Source: Gnetum montanum (taxonomy: Eukaryota; Streptophyta; Gnetopsida; Gnetales; Gnetaceae). From it: 54,259 bases of DNA. The stretch's first letter is position 1. Each line of letters opens with the position of its first letter. Shown in pieces: positions 10,405-21,020 of this stretch. Both the position numbers and the translations under genes were made by a program. The DNA is taken from positions 102,221 to 156,479 of the forward strand of contig MNCI01010436.1 of NCBI GenBank assembly GCA_015680685.1, read 5' to 3'. The notes under the pieces are model-generated. The model saw only the letters and a program-made list of their open reading frames with translations. It ran no database searches and was not told the DNA's origin.

Positions 10405-11060
10405 GCAAGTGTCGCATCACAAATATCAAGGAGAGATAGTTATTTATGGAAATTTTCAATTTCCCAAAAATTAAATTTACTAGATATTTATAAATTCTTT
10501 CTTTCTCAAACCTTAAACCCTACTCTCCTTTTTATAATTAAAAGTTTGGAAAATGTAATTTAATTTTTGAAAATATTTGTTATGAAGGTCATGTATCTTT
10601 GATGCAATAGGTATTTACACATCCATGTTTGATGTATCATCATTTTGAAAACTTCATAGGTCTTGTGTTTATTGTACCACAAATCACATTGCCTTCATTC
10701 TACATCAAGGGTTGGTTCTACCATTTACGTTCATTCCATTGTCATTTCTACCCTACATCCATAGATGCCTTGAAGCCCTCTCTACTAGTGGAGTCTCAAA
10801 ACTGCACCTCTGTTGTCAATGGTAGATTTCACGCTTAAGTGCCCATTGGCAATGGTGTTGGAAGAGTTGTTTTATTCCCTGGAATGCACAAAGTATTTTA
10901 TTCCCTGTATAGGATGGTTTTATTCCCATAAAATACTTTGTGCATTCTAGACATGAATTCTAGTATGAGATCTCATAACATTTTCACAAGAAAAATATCA
11001 ATTTTGCAACCTTTGGCTTGCCATTAATCTTTCATTAATTCCATAATCTAAACCTTTGTT
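10405..11060 (-). repeat. left copy of a long direct repeat (candidate gypsy LTR)
   Basis: About 10405-10873 matches 17930-18369 in the same orientation over several hundred bases at roughly 80% by eye (shared landmarks: tcacaaatatcaagga, ttacacatccatgtttgatg, atagatgcc, gtggagtctcaaaa). About 10930-11060 matches 19148-19280 (agtatgagatctcataac, gcaacctttggcttgcca). The two copies flank the minus-strand gypsy genes at 12.5-16.7 kb, as LTRs would. I did not find clean TG...CA ends or a primer-binding site, so these could also be a dispersed repeat. Confidence 0.45.
10882..10947. repeat. perfect inverted repeat, 19-bp arms, 28-nt loop
   Basis: The arm gaatgcacaaagtatttta (10882-10900) is the exact reverse complement of taaaatactttgtgcattc (10929-10947). 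The loop contains tataggatggtttt. In the related repeat at about 19135-19165 the loop core appears in the opposite orientation (aaccatcctata) before the same right arm. Confidence 0.85.
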
Positions 11061-12557
11061 TTTCTACCTTAAAATTGTAGATACTTAAGCCTAAAATGTG
11101 TAACCTTGAGGATACTCCCCATTCATTTTCTCCTCAACACTGTTCATGATTTAATTATGGCTCATATTATTTCCCTCAAGTAAATAATCTAACTCTTTGT
11201 GTATTAGCGTTTTTTCTTTTAATCACCAATAGAAACTACATTGGACAATTTAGTCTTCATCATGATTTTTTAAATAAAACACTGCTTCATTAAATGGTGT
11301 AAATGTGACATTTCTCACCCTCCCTTCTTTTTATAGCCTAGCTAAGAAACATAAACTTTATTAGAAACTTTTCTTGTTACATAGAAAAAAAAATATTTTT
11401 TGAGGAAAACTTCCATCAAACTTAAGGTTTGATGAAATAAAAACCTCATTCCTAATAAAAGTTAGGAAACTATACAACATAATCCCATACAAACTATTTT
11501 GTAGGTGAAAAAAGAATAGTTAAAATGACTCTTTTTGGAATTCTCATATTGTGAATCCTCTCATATGTGATTTCAATAGTAATAAATGCTCTTCTTTCCT
11601 CTTCTTACCTAGTTGAAGCCTCAACTTGGTCATCACCTTTATCTTTAACAACTGTCTTTACTTCTTTTGCATCTAACTCCTTAGCTGTTGAATTTTAAGG
11701 TTCTTTCCAACTAGTTTCTTCTGTGTCTTGGGACATTAAACCCTTTCCCCATGAATCATTTTTACCAAACTCTCCTTGATATTCAACTTGGGTGGTGCAT
11801 TCATGAAAGCTACCCCAAACATTAGAATGTATAGAAAGTTCACTAGTGAGAAATCTAAACTCATCTAAAAGCCAAAGTAAGAAAGGGCTTTCACTAGATG
11901 CTCCATGGGTGATTGCCTTACAATAGGCTCTTAAGACATGCTCTAGGTAGCATCCCATAACATATGGGATAAAAGGCCTTCTTGTTGCCCTCTCTCCAAC
12001 TACCATCTTCCTACCTTACACTTAAACACTTTACTTGCTTTTTCACCTAAACCTTGAATTGAAAAATAATGCATTTCTAAGCAATTTTCATCTTCTCATA
12101 TAGTGTAAGGTAAATATGAAATTCCCACCAATTCTACTAACCAACTTTGCCACTTAATCAAAATTTATTATATTTTCATCATCATACGGTTGGCTAATTT
12201 AAATTCCATTTTTTGGTTGTTGAAATTAATTCACCACTATTTAGTTGTCTAACCATCACTCCCACTTACACTCATCATAAATAATGATTACTTGGGATAA
12301 TATAAGTTTAATATTTAAACTAACACTTTAAATTAAATATTTGTAAATTAATACTTTAACATATACATGTTTTATAATATTATATAGACTCATCTAAGAA
12401 TACGTATAAGAAACATATGTTATGGTTAAATATTATATAAGTCTATATATATACTATTTATTAAAATTTTATTACTTACTACTATGTATACTAAATATTA
12501 TATAGTTATATACATATATACACACATATATATATGAATTGTGGGCAATTGTCCAAA
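11061..12557. other. spacer, possible 3' part of the gypsy element
   Basis: AT-rich, with no gene I can name. A 103-codon open frame on the minus strand at 11695-12006 has no recognised domain and could be a post-integrase remnant of the gypsy element. The sequence from about 12300 to 12557 is very AT-rich with TA-type simple repeats, leading into the assembly gap. Confidence 0.4.
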
Positions 12558-12928
12558 NNNNNNNNNNNNNNNNNNNNNNNNNNNNNNNNNNNNNNNNNNN
12601 NNNNNNNNNNNNNNNNNNNNNNNNNNNNNNNNNNNNNNNNNNNNNNNNNNNNNNNNNNNNNNNNNNNNNNNNNNNNNNNNNNNNNNNNNNNNNNNNNNNN
12701 NNNNNNNNNNNNNNNNNNNNNNNNNNNNNNNNNNNNNNNNNNNNNNNNNNNNNNNNNNNNNNNNNNNNNNNNNNNNNNNNNNNNNNNNNNNNNNNNNNNN
12801 NNNNNNNNNNNNNNNNNNNNNNNNNNNNNNNNNNNNNNNNNNNNNNNNNNNNNNNNNNNNNNNNNNNNNNNNNNNNNNNNNNNNNNNNNNNNNNNNNNNN
12901 NNNNNNNNNNNNNNNNNNNNNNNNNNNN
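12558..12928. other. assembly gap (371 N)
   Basis: A run of N. It interrupts the region after the integrase of the minus-strand gypsy element and follows simple AT-repeat sequence. Confidence 1.
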
Positions 12929-12939
12929 GAACTTATAAT

Positions 12940-13702
12940 CTTGTTTATAATTCTAGTGGGTAAACCATAGACTAAGTTATAAGCTGATGTTCCAGTAGCC
13001 TTCTTAAATTTGATATAGTTAACCCATAATGCAGATTGCAAGTAATTGATCCGATGTCTTGGATTCCCATCCATCGACTTCTTAATGTAGGAAATAAGCT
13101 TTTTATTTGTACATTCAGCTAAGCCATTCCTTTAAGAATGATAATTTGAAGAAGAAGATAGAAAATTGGATTTTTCCAATTCCCATGTTATAAATTCTTC
13201 AAATTGAAAAGTAGGTCCATTATAGGATATCAACACTTTAGGTAGACCAAAACAACTTAGAATCTGATCATCCACAAATTTAATTACTTCTAATGCTGAA
13301 CTTTTCCTTACAGCCTTTGCTTTAGACCATTTGGTAAAGTAATCAATAGTTGTGAGAATAAACTTATGCCCAACTCTCAAAGGAGTAATCTAAGCCCCAT
13401 TGTTGAAATGATTCATCCACAATTACTGGTTTAAAAGGAGCTCTAGCTTTTTTTTATTTTTGGTCCATGAATTTGACATTTGTAATATCTTTGAATTTTC
13501 AAACTAACATCTTGATACATACTAGGCCAATAAAAACTATATCAAAGTATATGTTGCATAGTGGATTTAGAAGATTCATAAAACAAATTAGAATGATCAT
13601 GGAAATTTTTTTTAGAATAGGATTGACTTGGTCATTGTGAACACATTCTAATAAAACTCCCTTGAAATCATTTATATATAAAATTCCATCTTTAACTATC
13701 AA
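12940..13702 (-). pseudogene. gypsy integrase remnant
   Basis: In sense order: a zinc-binding-region remnant near 13700 (MIVKDGILYINDFKGVL), then the core at 13380-13132 with FILTTIDYFTKWSKAKAV containing the first catalytic Asp, and DQILSCFGLPKVLISYNGPTF where the second Asp of the D,D,E triad would be but Tyr-Asn is read. A further segment near 13074-12940 reads ATGTSAYNLVYGLPTRI, typical of the region before the integrase C-terminus. Frameshifts separate the segments. Not functional. Confidence 0.8.
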
Positions 13703-13749
13703 TTTATTTGCTCTTTTGAAGAAATCTTTCTTTTGACTTGTAGTTAAGC

Positions 13750-14706
13750 TTTTGGAACCTTTTGTATATCAAGGAATTCTAGAATTTCATCATACCAATT
13801 TCCCTCATAAGTCTCAAGCACACATACTTCATCTTCTCTAGCAATTAACTTGGCTAATTCCATTTCTTTAATGGTTTTTCATATTTCCAATGAAAATCTA
13901 AAACCTTGAAGCTTTATGAGCCACTTTTCTCTTTTTAATCTAATCTCATTTTGGGCTAAGAATTGTTTAACTATAGGCTTTATTAACATAATATGAACTA
14001 ATGAGCTTTCCAAGTAATATTTCAAATGTTGAAGTGTTTTTATAATTGCAAATGCCTATTTCTCTAAGTCTAAATAATTTAGCTCTAAACCTTTCAATTG
14101 ATATCCAAAAAATCCCTTTGGTTCATCTTTACCTTCATCTTTTTAAGTTAAAATAGCAGCAATTGAATCATTTGAAGCAAAAGCATATAACCAAAAGTCT
14201 TCTTTCAATTTTGGCTCTACCAAGTAAGGAGCTTCTTGAATAGCTTTTTTAATTTTTGCTAAGGCTCTCTCTAATTCTGGTGTTTTCTTTACTAAAACAT
14301 CTTTTTTTAGCATATGCATCAAAGGTTTAGTAACTTCAGTGAATCCGAGGATATATTTCTTAATGAAATTTATCTTTCCAAAGAAAGAGCTAAGAGACTT
14401 TTTACTTGTAGGATGCGTAATATTTTGTACTACTTGAATTAGGGAATTATCTATAGTAATTCCTTCTTGATAAATTACATGTCCTGGTAAACTTCTAGAT
14501 TTAATCCCAAAGATACATTTCTTAGGATTTAATGAGATACCATACTCATGACATCTATCAAAAACTTGTTGAAGATGATCATTATGATCTTCCTTCCTTT
14601 TTGAAAAGATAGTGATATCATCCAAATAAACAACAACAAACTTCCCTATTAAAATTTTAAAGGCTAAATCCATTGCTCTTTGAAAAATAGCTCCAACATT
14701 TGACAA
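13750..14706 (-). pseudogene. gypsy reverse transcriptase / RNase H remnant
   Basis: An intact stretch of 187 codons runs from 14706 to 14143. It starts in the middle of the RT domain (SNVGAIFQRAMD), carries the catalytic YLDD at about 14617-14628, the thumb segment (FFGKINFIKKYILGFTEV), and enters RNase H (FWLYAFASNDSIAAILT, with the first Asp replaced by Ser-Asn). The RNase H tail continues to about 13750 with stops. The N-terminal half of RT is absent. Confidence 0.85.
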
Positions 14707-14845
14707 TCAGGTTCACTATATATGTTTACATTCATCAGGTTCACTATATATGTTTACATTCATCAGGTTCACTACATAGCCTTTATTATTCCCATTCGAA
14801 ATAATGTTTTCATTCATCAGGTTCACTATATATGTATAATTGATT
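14707..14845. repeat. short tandem repeat replacing the N-terminal half of RT
   Basis: The word caggttcactatatatgt recurs at about 14708, 14737 and 14818, with a variant caggttcactacatag near 14765, each followed by a t-rich cattcat spacer. The array begins exactly where the RT reading frame is cut. The 14.85-15.0 kb stretch beyond it has no gypsy homology I can see. Confidence 0.75.
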
Positions 14846-14999
14846 CAGCTTCCCTTTACAAGGTAGCTACATATGAGAATAATTTTTTGATATATAATCA
14901 GAGGAATTCTTACTCTAGCTTCTACTCAACAAAAGACTATGTGAATTTGGTATGTCTACCACTTGAATAGTTACTTTACTTTTTATACAGGGTTCAAAA

Positions 15000-15330
15000 G
15001 TGATTTTCAATAAAACATTGGGTAACTATTCCACAATCTTTATTCTACTTTTGTTTACTTGAACAATCTTTTTATCTGATCTTTTAGGAATTAAACCAAG
15101 TTTTTTGCATATAGATAATAACATGATAGTAGATGTAGCTCCAAAATCAACTAGACAGTTATGAAGATATTTGTCCTTTAACTTCATTATCAAAAGAAAA
15201 TAAGGAGCTTTCTTATTAGGAGTACAATCATAACTAGTTTTTGATATCTTATCAAAGTTGGATACATAGCTTAACTTTGATTCTCCAACTCTCCTTTTAC
15301 TTTTAATAAACTCTAAAGCTTTTCTTTATT
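15000..15330 (-). pseudogene. gypsy retropepsin-like protease remnant
   Basis: The minus strand reads a nearly open segment with KKAPYFLLIMKLKDKYLHN followed by CLVDFGATSTIMLLSICKKL (about 15155-15105). It is the D-x-G-A-(T/S) active site of retroviral-type aspartic proteases, here with Phe after Asp. An in-frame TAG follows about 30 codons later. Confidence 0.7.
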
Positions 15331-16064
15331 GATCTCCTATTTGTAGCAATTGATATATGCTAATATTTGTCTTGACATGTTTCAGATGTTCAATCAAATC
15401 ATATTCTCCCTCTCCATAAAAGCCTTGTTGCTTCATTAATTTATTAAAAGATTGATTTTGAGTACTTTGTTCTACTTGATCTTTTTTACTTTTATTCTTC
15501 TCTCTTCTACTTGGTTCAAAAACCCTTCTCTTAGTAGATGGATCAAAAATAATGATTGAAGACCTGGAAGTAGTTAATCTTTCTTTTGATCATAGATTAT
15601 ATCCATTTTCCTCATTGTTATTACACTCTTTCACTAAGGATATATCCTCTTCAAAACTTGATAGAGAAGAGGTATCACTACATTCATTATTAAAAGATTT
15701 ACTTGCATAATGAACACTAAATAGCTCATTATTTGTTTTGATATCAAGGAAGTTGGACATAATAGATCACTTTAATCCTCATCTTCTACTAACTTAATAT
15801 CTTGATGCTTATCCTTTCTATTTTTCTTTTTCTCCTTGATTTTAACTTTTGTCGAAGTTTTTTCTAGTTTCACTATTTTGAACAAGTCTCTCATTAAGTA
15901 TTCTTTTTCAGATTTTTGCTTTCAGACTCTTGCTCTACGTTAAGAAGAGATGGTCTCAGTAATGGTTTAAGTTGAGCAAAATCTTGCATAGGAATAATCA
16001 TTTTCTCTTCTCTTTTTTGAATTGTAATAATCTCTTCATGATTCAAGTTCAATTATTTTTCTAA

Positions 16065-16690
16065 CTATATAGCTTTACTAAAGTAATCATTCAATGTTAG
16101 CAAGTTTGGAGTTCTTCTCAACCAAATTAAAATATTTGGCTGCACAACTTTAAGATAAGTATTTCTAAACACTTCATATGATGGTCTATATTGTCTTTGA
16201 AAGAGCCCACAAATTTTTTGAAACTTGATGTTGAGATCTCTAATAGACTCTTTAACTCCTTGTTTAGCTTGTATTAGCCCACAATACAATTTTTGCTAAT
16301 CTAATTGATTGGCAAACTGGGCCAAGAAAAGACTTTTCATATCATCCCAACTTGTGATACTATTGCTTGGCAAGTTTAAATACCAAATTTGAGCCATATC
16401 ATTTAAATTTGCTACAAACAACCTACAAGCTTGATCTTGGTATTGAATATTTGCATGAGCCAAAGCTAACTCAAATAAGTGGATATACTCTTTAGCCAAG
16501 TAATTTTTTTTAGGAATAAAAGGTTCAGGCAAATATTTGTAACCCACCTTAGAAATATCATTGTAACTTTGAAATACTAAAGGTGTAACACTTTGTCAAG
16601 GATTTGCAATCCTATTAGAATTCCTTTTGATTGATGAACTCTTAAACTTCTTTGACCTTCTCTTATAGACTAATAAACTAGACAAAAGAN
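16065..16690 (-). pseudogene. gypsy gag remnant
   Basis: The minus strand reads VTPLVFQSYNDISKVGYKYL then LPEPFIPKKNYLAKEYIHLF, and further on the gag-domain signature AQIWYLNLPSNSITSWDDMK and SLFLAQFANQLD. After a stop the same domain goes on with QAKQGVKESIRDLNIKFQKI. This is the Retrotrans_gag family core. Its first 262 bp are repeated in inverted form to the right, which I consider an assembly fault. Confidence 0.8.
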
Positions 16691-16952
16691 TCAATCAAAA
16701 GGAATTCTAATAGGATTGCAAATCCTTGACAAAGTGTTACACCTTTAGTATTTCAAAGTTACAATGATATTTCTAAGGTGGGTTACAAATATTTGCCTGA
16801 ACCTTTTATTCCTAAAAAAAATTACTTGGCTAAAGAGTATATCCACTTATTTGAGTTAGCTTTGGCTCATGCAAATATTCAATACCAAGATCAAGCTTGT
16901 AGGTTGTTTGTAGCAAATTTAAATGATATGGCTCAAATTTGGTATTTAAACT
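16373..16952. repeat. perfect 262-bp inverted duplication bounded by single N (probable artefact)
   Basis: 16691-16952 is, as far as I can read, the exact reverse complement of 16373-16634. The right copy is enclosed by a single N at 16690 and another at 16953. A perfect palindrome inside an otherwise heavily mutated element, bounded by N on both sides, is best explained by a mis-oriented contig or gap-filling error. Confidence 0.85.
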
Positions 16953-16953
16953 N

Positions 16954-17929
16954 TCCCCAAAGAGAAAATTCCACAAAAAAAACTAGAAATAGAGTGAGAT
17001 TTAATGAACTTAGAAAGAGAATGAAAAAAAAGAGTAGATTTGCATGAAATCTCAAATATTTAAACTTGGCATGAGGAAACACTTCGCAATAAAGCTATTC
17101 CAATTCAATCTAAATATAAATTGTCCAAACCTTTTGAGCTCAACAAGCAATTTCATAAAGACAAACTTATTATACTACCAAAAATGTTGCATAAATGACA
17201 AAGTATGAATCTCTATTTTGGCTAATTAACAGTTGTCAAAGATTGCATTCAATGAAGCCTTCAAAAAAATTTGACAACTTCAGAATTGAAATACCAAGGC
17301 AATACACTTTAAAATAATGAAGTTATTTTAGTTGTCTCCAAATACCAAAGATTTTCCTAAATTCTCTATGCTCAAAAAAGCAATTTTGTTATGGCATTAC
17401 TATTAGATTGCTCTTAAAGCTTTTCAACAACATAAGCTCTTCTATGGCAAATCTTAATAGAAGTCTAATATTGCACAAAAACAAAGTTATAACAGAAATG
17501 TAGAAAAAATCCCAAAGTTAAATGCCAAGCACTATACTATCTAAACCATTAGCTCAACAACTAAAACAAAATGGGAAGAAATGAACTCACAAGATTAAAA
17601 CAAAGTAGTCGAATTGATGTCTTTAGTAGCTATCTTATAAGTAATCTTCAATTGTCTTTTTCCAAAATCTCTCTCTCTCCTCCCCACCCACCCCCCCTTT
17701 CCAATTTTCCTCATTGAAGGCCCTTTTTATAGTAACCTTGGGGAGGTCACAATAATCATGAAAAGTTAGGGGTATTATGAATATCTAAGAATATTAATTT
17801 ATAATAATCTTAGAAGTTGTAACTTCCATAGGAAGTTATTAGAAATCTGAGCTATGGTTGCCAAGTGTTTCCTTGGTAACAAATATCATAGGAAGTTATA
17901 AAAAATAGGAAAAAGCATGTCATAGTCCA
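16954..17929. other. spacer, possible 5' leader of the minus-strand gypsy
   Basis: No gene seen. On the minus strand an actataaaaagggcc TATA-like element lies near 17727-17741, followed in sense by a GA-rich tract (ctctctctctcctccccacc on plus, about 17670-17690). This looks like a promoter plus leader oriented towards the gypsy gag gene, but I cannot prove it. Confidence 0.4.
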
Positions 17930-19280
17930 CAAGTGTCTCATCACAAATATCAAGGAGATATCGTTATTTATAGAAATTTTGAATTTCCCAAAGCTTAAAT
18001 TTATTAGATATTTATAAATTCTTTTTTCTCAAACTTTAAACCCTACCCTTCTTTTTTATATTTAAAAGTTTGACAAATAGAATTTAATTTTTGAAAATAT
18101 TTGTTATGAAGACCTCTATTTTTGATGCCATAGGTCTTTACACATCCATGTTTGATGTATCGTTGTTTTGAAAAGTTCACAGATCTCCTGTCGAGTGTAC
18201 CACAGACCGCGTTGCCTTCATTCCCCATCAACAGGTGGTTTCATTCTACCCTGCAGCCATAGATGCCCTGAAACCCGCTGCTGGTGGAGTCTCAAAATCA
18301 CGCCTTTATCGTCAATGGCAGATTTTACGCTTGAGTGCCCATCGACAACGGAGTAAGAAGAGTTGCATTATTGCTATTCGCCCATGCCGCCAATGAATNT
18401 GTAAGAAGAGTTGCATTATTGCTATTCGCCCATGCCGCCAATGAATACGCTGCTCTTGCAACGGGACTGTCAATACACTTTCACTGCCTTTGTGGCTATC
18501 CTCCTGCTGCACCTTGTGCCCTGTTTTATTTTCAAAGTAGGCCTTGCATTCCTCATCTATCTTCACGTCCATCATGAAGCATTTTCATTCAGCAGTCTAG
18601 AATGCAAGTTTTAAAAGGGTTTGTGCCGCCTTCAACACCCCCATGGCAACAGTTGCCTTCCAAGCCCTGGTCGCAATTTGATCGTTGTAAAAGATAAAAT
18701 GTTCTGCATGAATCCATAGTGATTGAAACAGAAATTTATTATTATTTGATGCCCTAAGGCATTGCTTGTTTTGGATTTTTTTTTTCTCTTCCAATTTTGC
18801 CGTGATTTCGTGTTGATACAATTTCATCCGTTTTTCCTTTATTTTGAATCATGAACACAGAACCTTAAGGTTGCAAAGCTTTTTCTTCCAAGTTGTAGGG
18901 CTTGTGCATAGGCTTTTGAATAATTTATCTTTATTTGTTTTATTTTCTTTGATCATATTGGATTGATCTTTACCTCAGAACCGTTATCATCATCTAAGCA
19001 ACCTTGCTAACTATATTAATAATCTATCATTTATAAATAATTCTAAATGAAAAATTTTTAACATTATCTCTATTTTTTTAAGGCAAGAACATCTTTAAAA
19101 TGCTGAAATATCAAACAATTGATAAGCTTTTGCACAACCATCCTATAATACTTTGTGCATTCTGGTTATAGAAATGCATTCCAGTATGAGATCTCATAAC
19201 GTTTTCACAGGAAAAATACCAAATTTGCAACCTTTGGCTTGCCACTAAGCTTTCATTAATTACATAATCTAAACAAATCT
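17930..19280 (-). repeat. right copy of the long direct repeat (candidate gypsy LTR)
   Basis: Matches the left copy at 10405-11060 in two blocks (17930-18369 and 19148-19280). The 780 bp between the blocks have no counterpart in the left copy, where the 19-bp-arm hairpin stands instead. The inserted part has somewhat higher GC around 18230-18680 but no recognisable gene. Confidence 0.45.
18353..18446. repeat. 46-bp direct duplication across a single N (probable artefact)
   Basis: gtaagaagagttgcattatt... is present at 18353-18398 and again at 18401-18446, with an N at 18399. The same pattern, also exactly 46 bp, occurs at 36567-36662. This looks like two contig ends that overlap by a fixed length and were not merged. 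Confidence 0.85.
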
Positions 19281-19493
19281 CTGCCTAATACTGCTTCATG
19301 GTTTGATTCCTATAATTATTTGCATTTGATTCTACTTCAAATGATTGCATTTTATTTTTAGATTTTTCTTACGCTAATGCCAATCGACCCAGGACCTTGG
19401 GGCAAAGCAATATTTGCTCATCAAGCTTATTTATATTTACCATAGACGATGTGTAATATGATTAACCATGCTAGACAACACATTATGGCTGTT

Positions 19494-20860
19494 GACCAGG
19501 TTTAAGAGTTTCATCTATGCTAAACTTGGAAGATACTGAGTTAACTACTATAATAATAACACTAATAATTAGAGTAACCACTCTAATAATAGCTATAATA
19601 ATTAAAGTAACCACTCTAATAATTAGAATAACAGCTTTAATAATAATCACTCTAATTATTAAAGTAACTATTTTAATAATCAGAGTAACTGCTATAATAA
19701 TAATTGTTCTAATAATTATAATAACTACTCTAATAATTAGAGTAACTGTACTAATAATAATCAATCTAATTATTATGGCTATTGACCAAGTTTAAGAGTT
19801 TCATCTATGCTAAACTTGGAAGATACTTAGTTAACTGCTCTAATAATAGTACTAATAATTAGAGTAACCGCTTTAATAATAACTATAATAATTAGAGTAA
19901 CCACTCTAATAATTAGAATTACCGTTATAATAATAATTGTTTTAATAATTACAGTAACTACTCTAATAATAGCTATAATAATTAGAGTAACCAGGTTTAA
20001 AAGTTTCATCTATGCTAAACTTGAAAGATACTGAGTTAACTGCTATAATAATAACACTAATAATTAAAGTAACCGCTCTAATAATAGCTATAATAATTAG
20101 AGTAACTATTCTAATAATTAGAATAACAGCTTTAATAATAATCACTCTAATTATTAGAGTAACTACTTTAATAATTAAAGTAACCATTATAATAATAATT
20201 GCTCTAATAATTACAATAACTACTCTAATAATAACAGTTCTAATAATTAGAGTAACTGTTCTAATAATAATCGATCTAATTATTATGGCTGTTGACCAGG
20301 TTTAAGAGTTTCATCTATGCTAAACTTGGAAGATACTGAGTTAACTGCTCTAATAATAGCACTAATAATTAAAGTAACTGTTTTAATAATATCTATAATA
20401 ATTAGAGTAACCACTCTAATAATTATAATAACCGTTATTATAATAATCGCTCTAATAATTACAGTAACTACTCTAATAATAGCTATAATAATTAGAGTAA
20501 CCAGGTTTAAGAGTTTCATCTATGCTAAACTTGGAAGATACTGAGTTACCTGCTCTAATAATAACACTAATAATTAGAGTAACCGCTTTAATAATAGCTA
20601 TAATAATTAGAGTAACCACTCTAATAATTAGAATAACCGTTATAATAATAATTGCTCTAATAATTACAGTAACTACTCTAATAATAACCGCTTTAATTAA
20701 TAGCTTTAATAATTAGAGTAACGGCTATAATAATAATAGCTCTAATAATTAAAGTAACTGCTCTAATAATAGCTTTAATAATTAGAGTAACCGCTCTAAT
20801 AATAACTCTTATAATTAGAGTAACCACTATAATAAATAGAATAACAACTCTACCACTTCC
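19494..20860. repeat. AT-rich satellite-like array with alternating higher-order structure
   Basis: Built of degenerate 15-20 bp units such as taataattagagtaacc and ctctaataatagctataata. A 55-bp module (gaccaggtttaagagtttc... to gagttaac) is interspersed at about 19495, 19785, 19990, 20295 and 20500. The intervals alternate about 290-305 and 205 bp, giving a higher-order period of about 495-510 bp. Modules 1, 2 and 4 follow ttatggctgttg-type sequence, while 3 and 5 follow attagagtaa. By eye there are about 25 agtaac words, all on the plus strand. Long open frames on both strands (LIIRVT-type repeats) are a by-product of the unit and are not called as genes. Confidence 0.92.
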
Positions 20861-20923
20861 ATATATACCTCAAACATGCCTCACCTCTATTCTTGTCCCA
20901 TCCCATCTTAGCCTAGCCTAGCT

Positions 20924-20930
20924 TATAAAT
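20924..20930 (+). promoter_or_regulatory. TATA box of the MYB gene
   Basis: tataaat lies 91 bp upstream of the MYB start codon and about 60 bp after the end of the tandem array, a normal position for a plant core promoter with a short leader. Confidence 0.5.
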
Positions 20931-21020
20931 TTTCATCTACATTTTGATTATCACACTTGTTTTACAATCAATCTTTTTCTTCTATTTTTCTAGGTTTTTC
21001 TTTTTCAACTATTTATTCCT

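Larger units (their letters stand above)
12929..16690 (-). mobile_element. decayed Ty3/gypsy element, gag-pol
   Basis: On the minus strand the order is gag (about 16690-16065), aspartic protease (about 15330-15000), reverse transcriptase/RNase H (14706 to about 13750) and integrase (about 13700-12930), which is the Ty3/gypsy order with integrase last. Each part is broken by stops and frameshifts. The first half of the reverse transcriptase is missing: at 14707 the coding sequence meets a short tandem repeat. The protease has VDFGATS where the family has D-S/T-G-A. Long direct repeats outside it (10.4-11.1 and 17.9-19.3 kb) may be its LTRs. Confidence 0.85.

Noticed and set aside
11695-12006. 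103-codon minus-strand open frame after the gypsy integrase as a host gene
   Set aside because: No family recognised, and position suggests a leftover of the retroelement.
16778-17047. Second gag frame on the plus strand, identical to the one on the minus strand
   Set aside because: It lies within the N-bounded inverted 262-bp copy and is probably an assembly fault.
19483-20716. Long open frames on both strands inside the tandem array (LIIRVT-type repetitive proteins)
   Set aside because: They follow from the repeat unit, occur on both strands, lack any non-repetitive domain and vary with array copy number.
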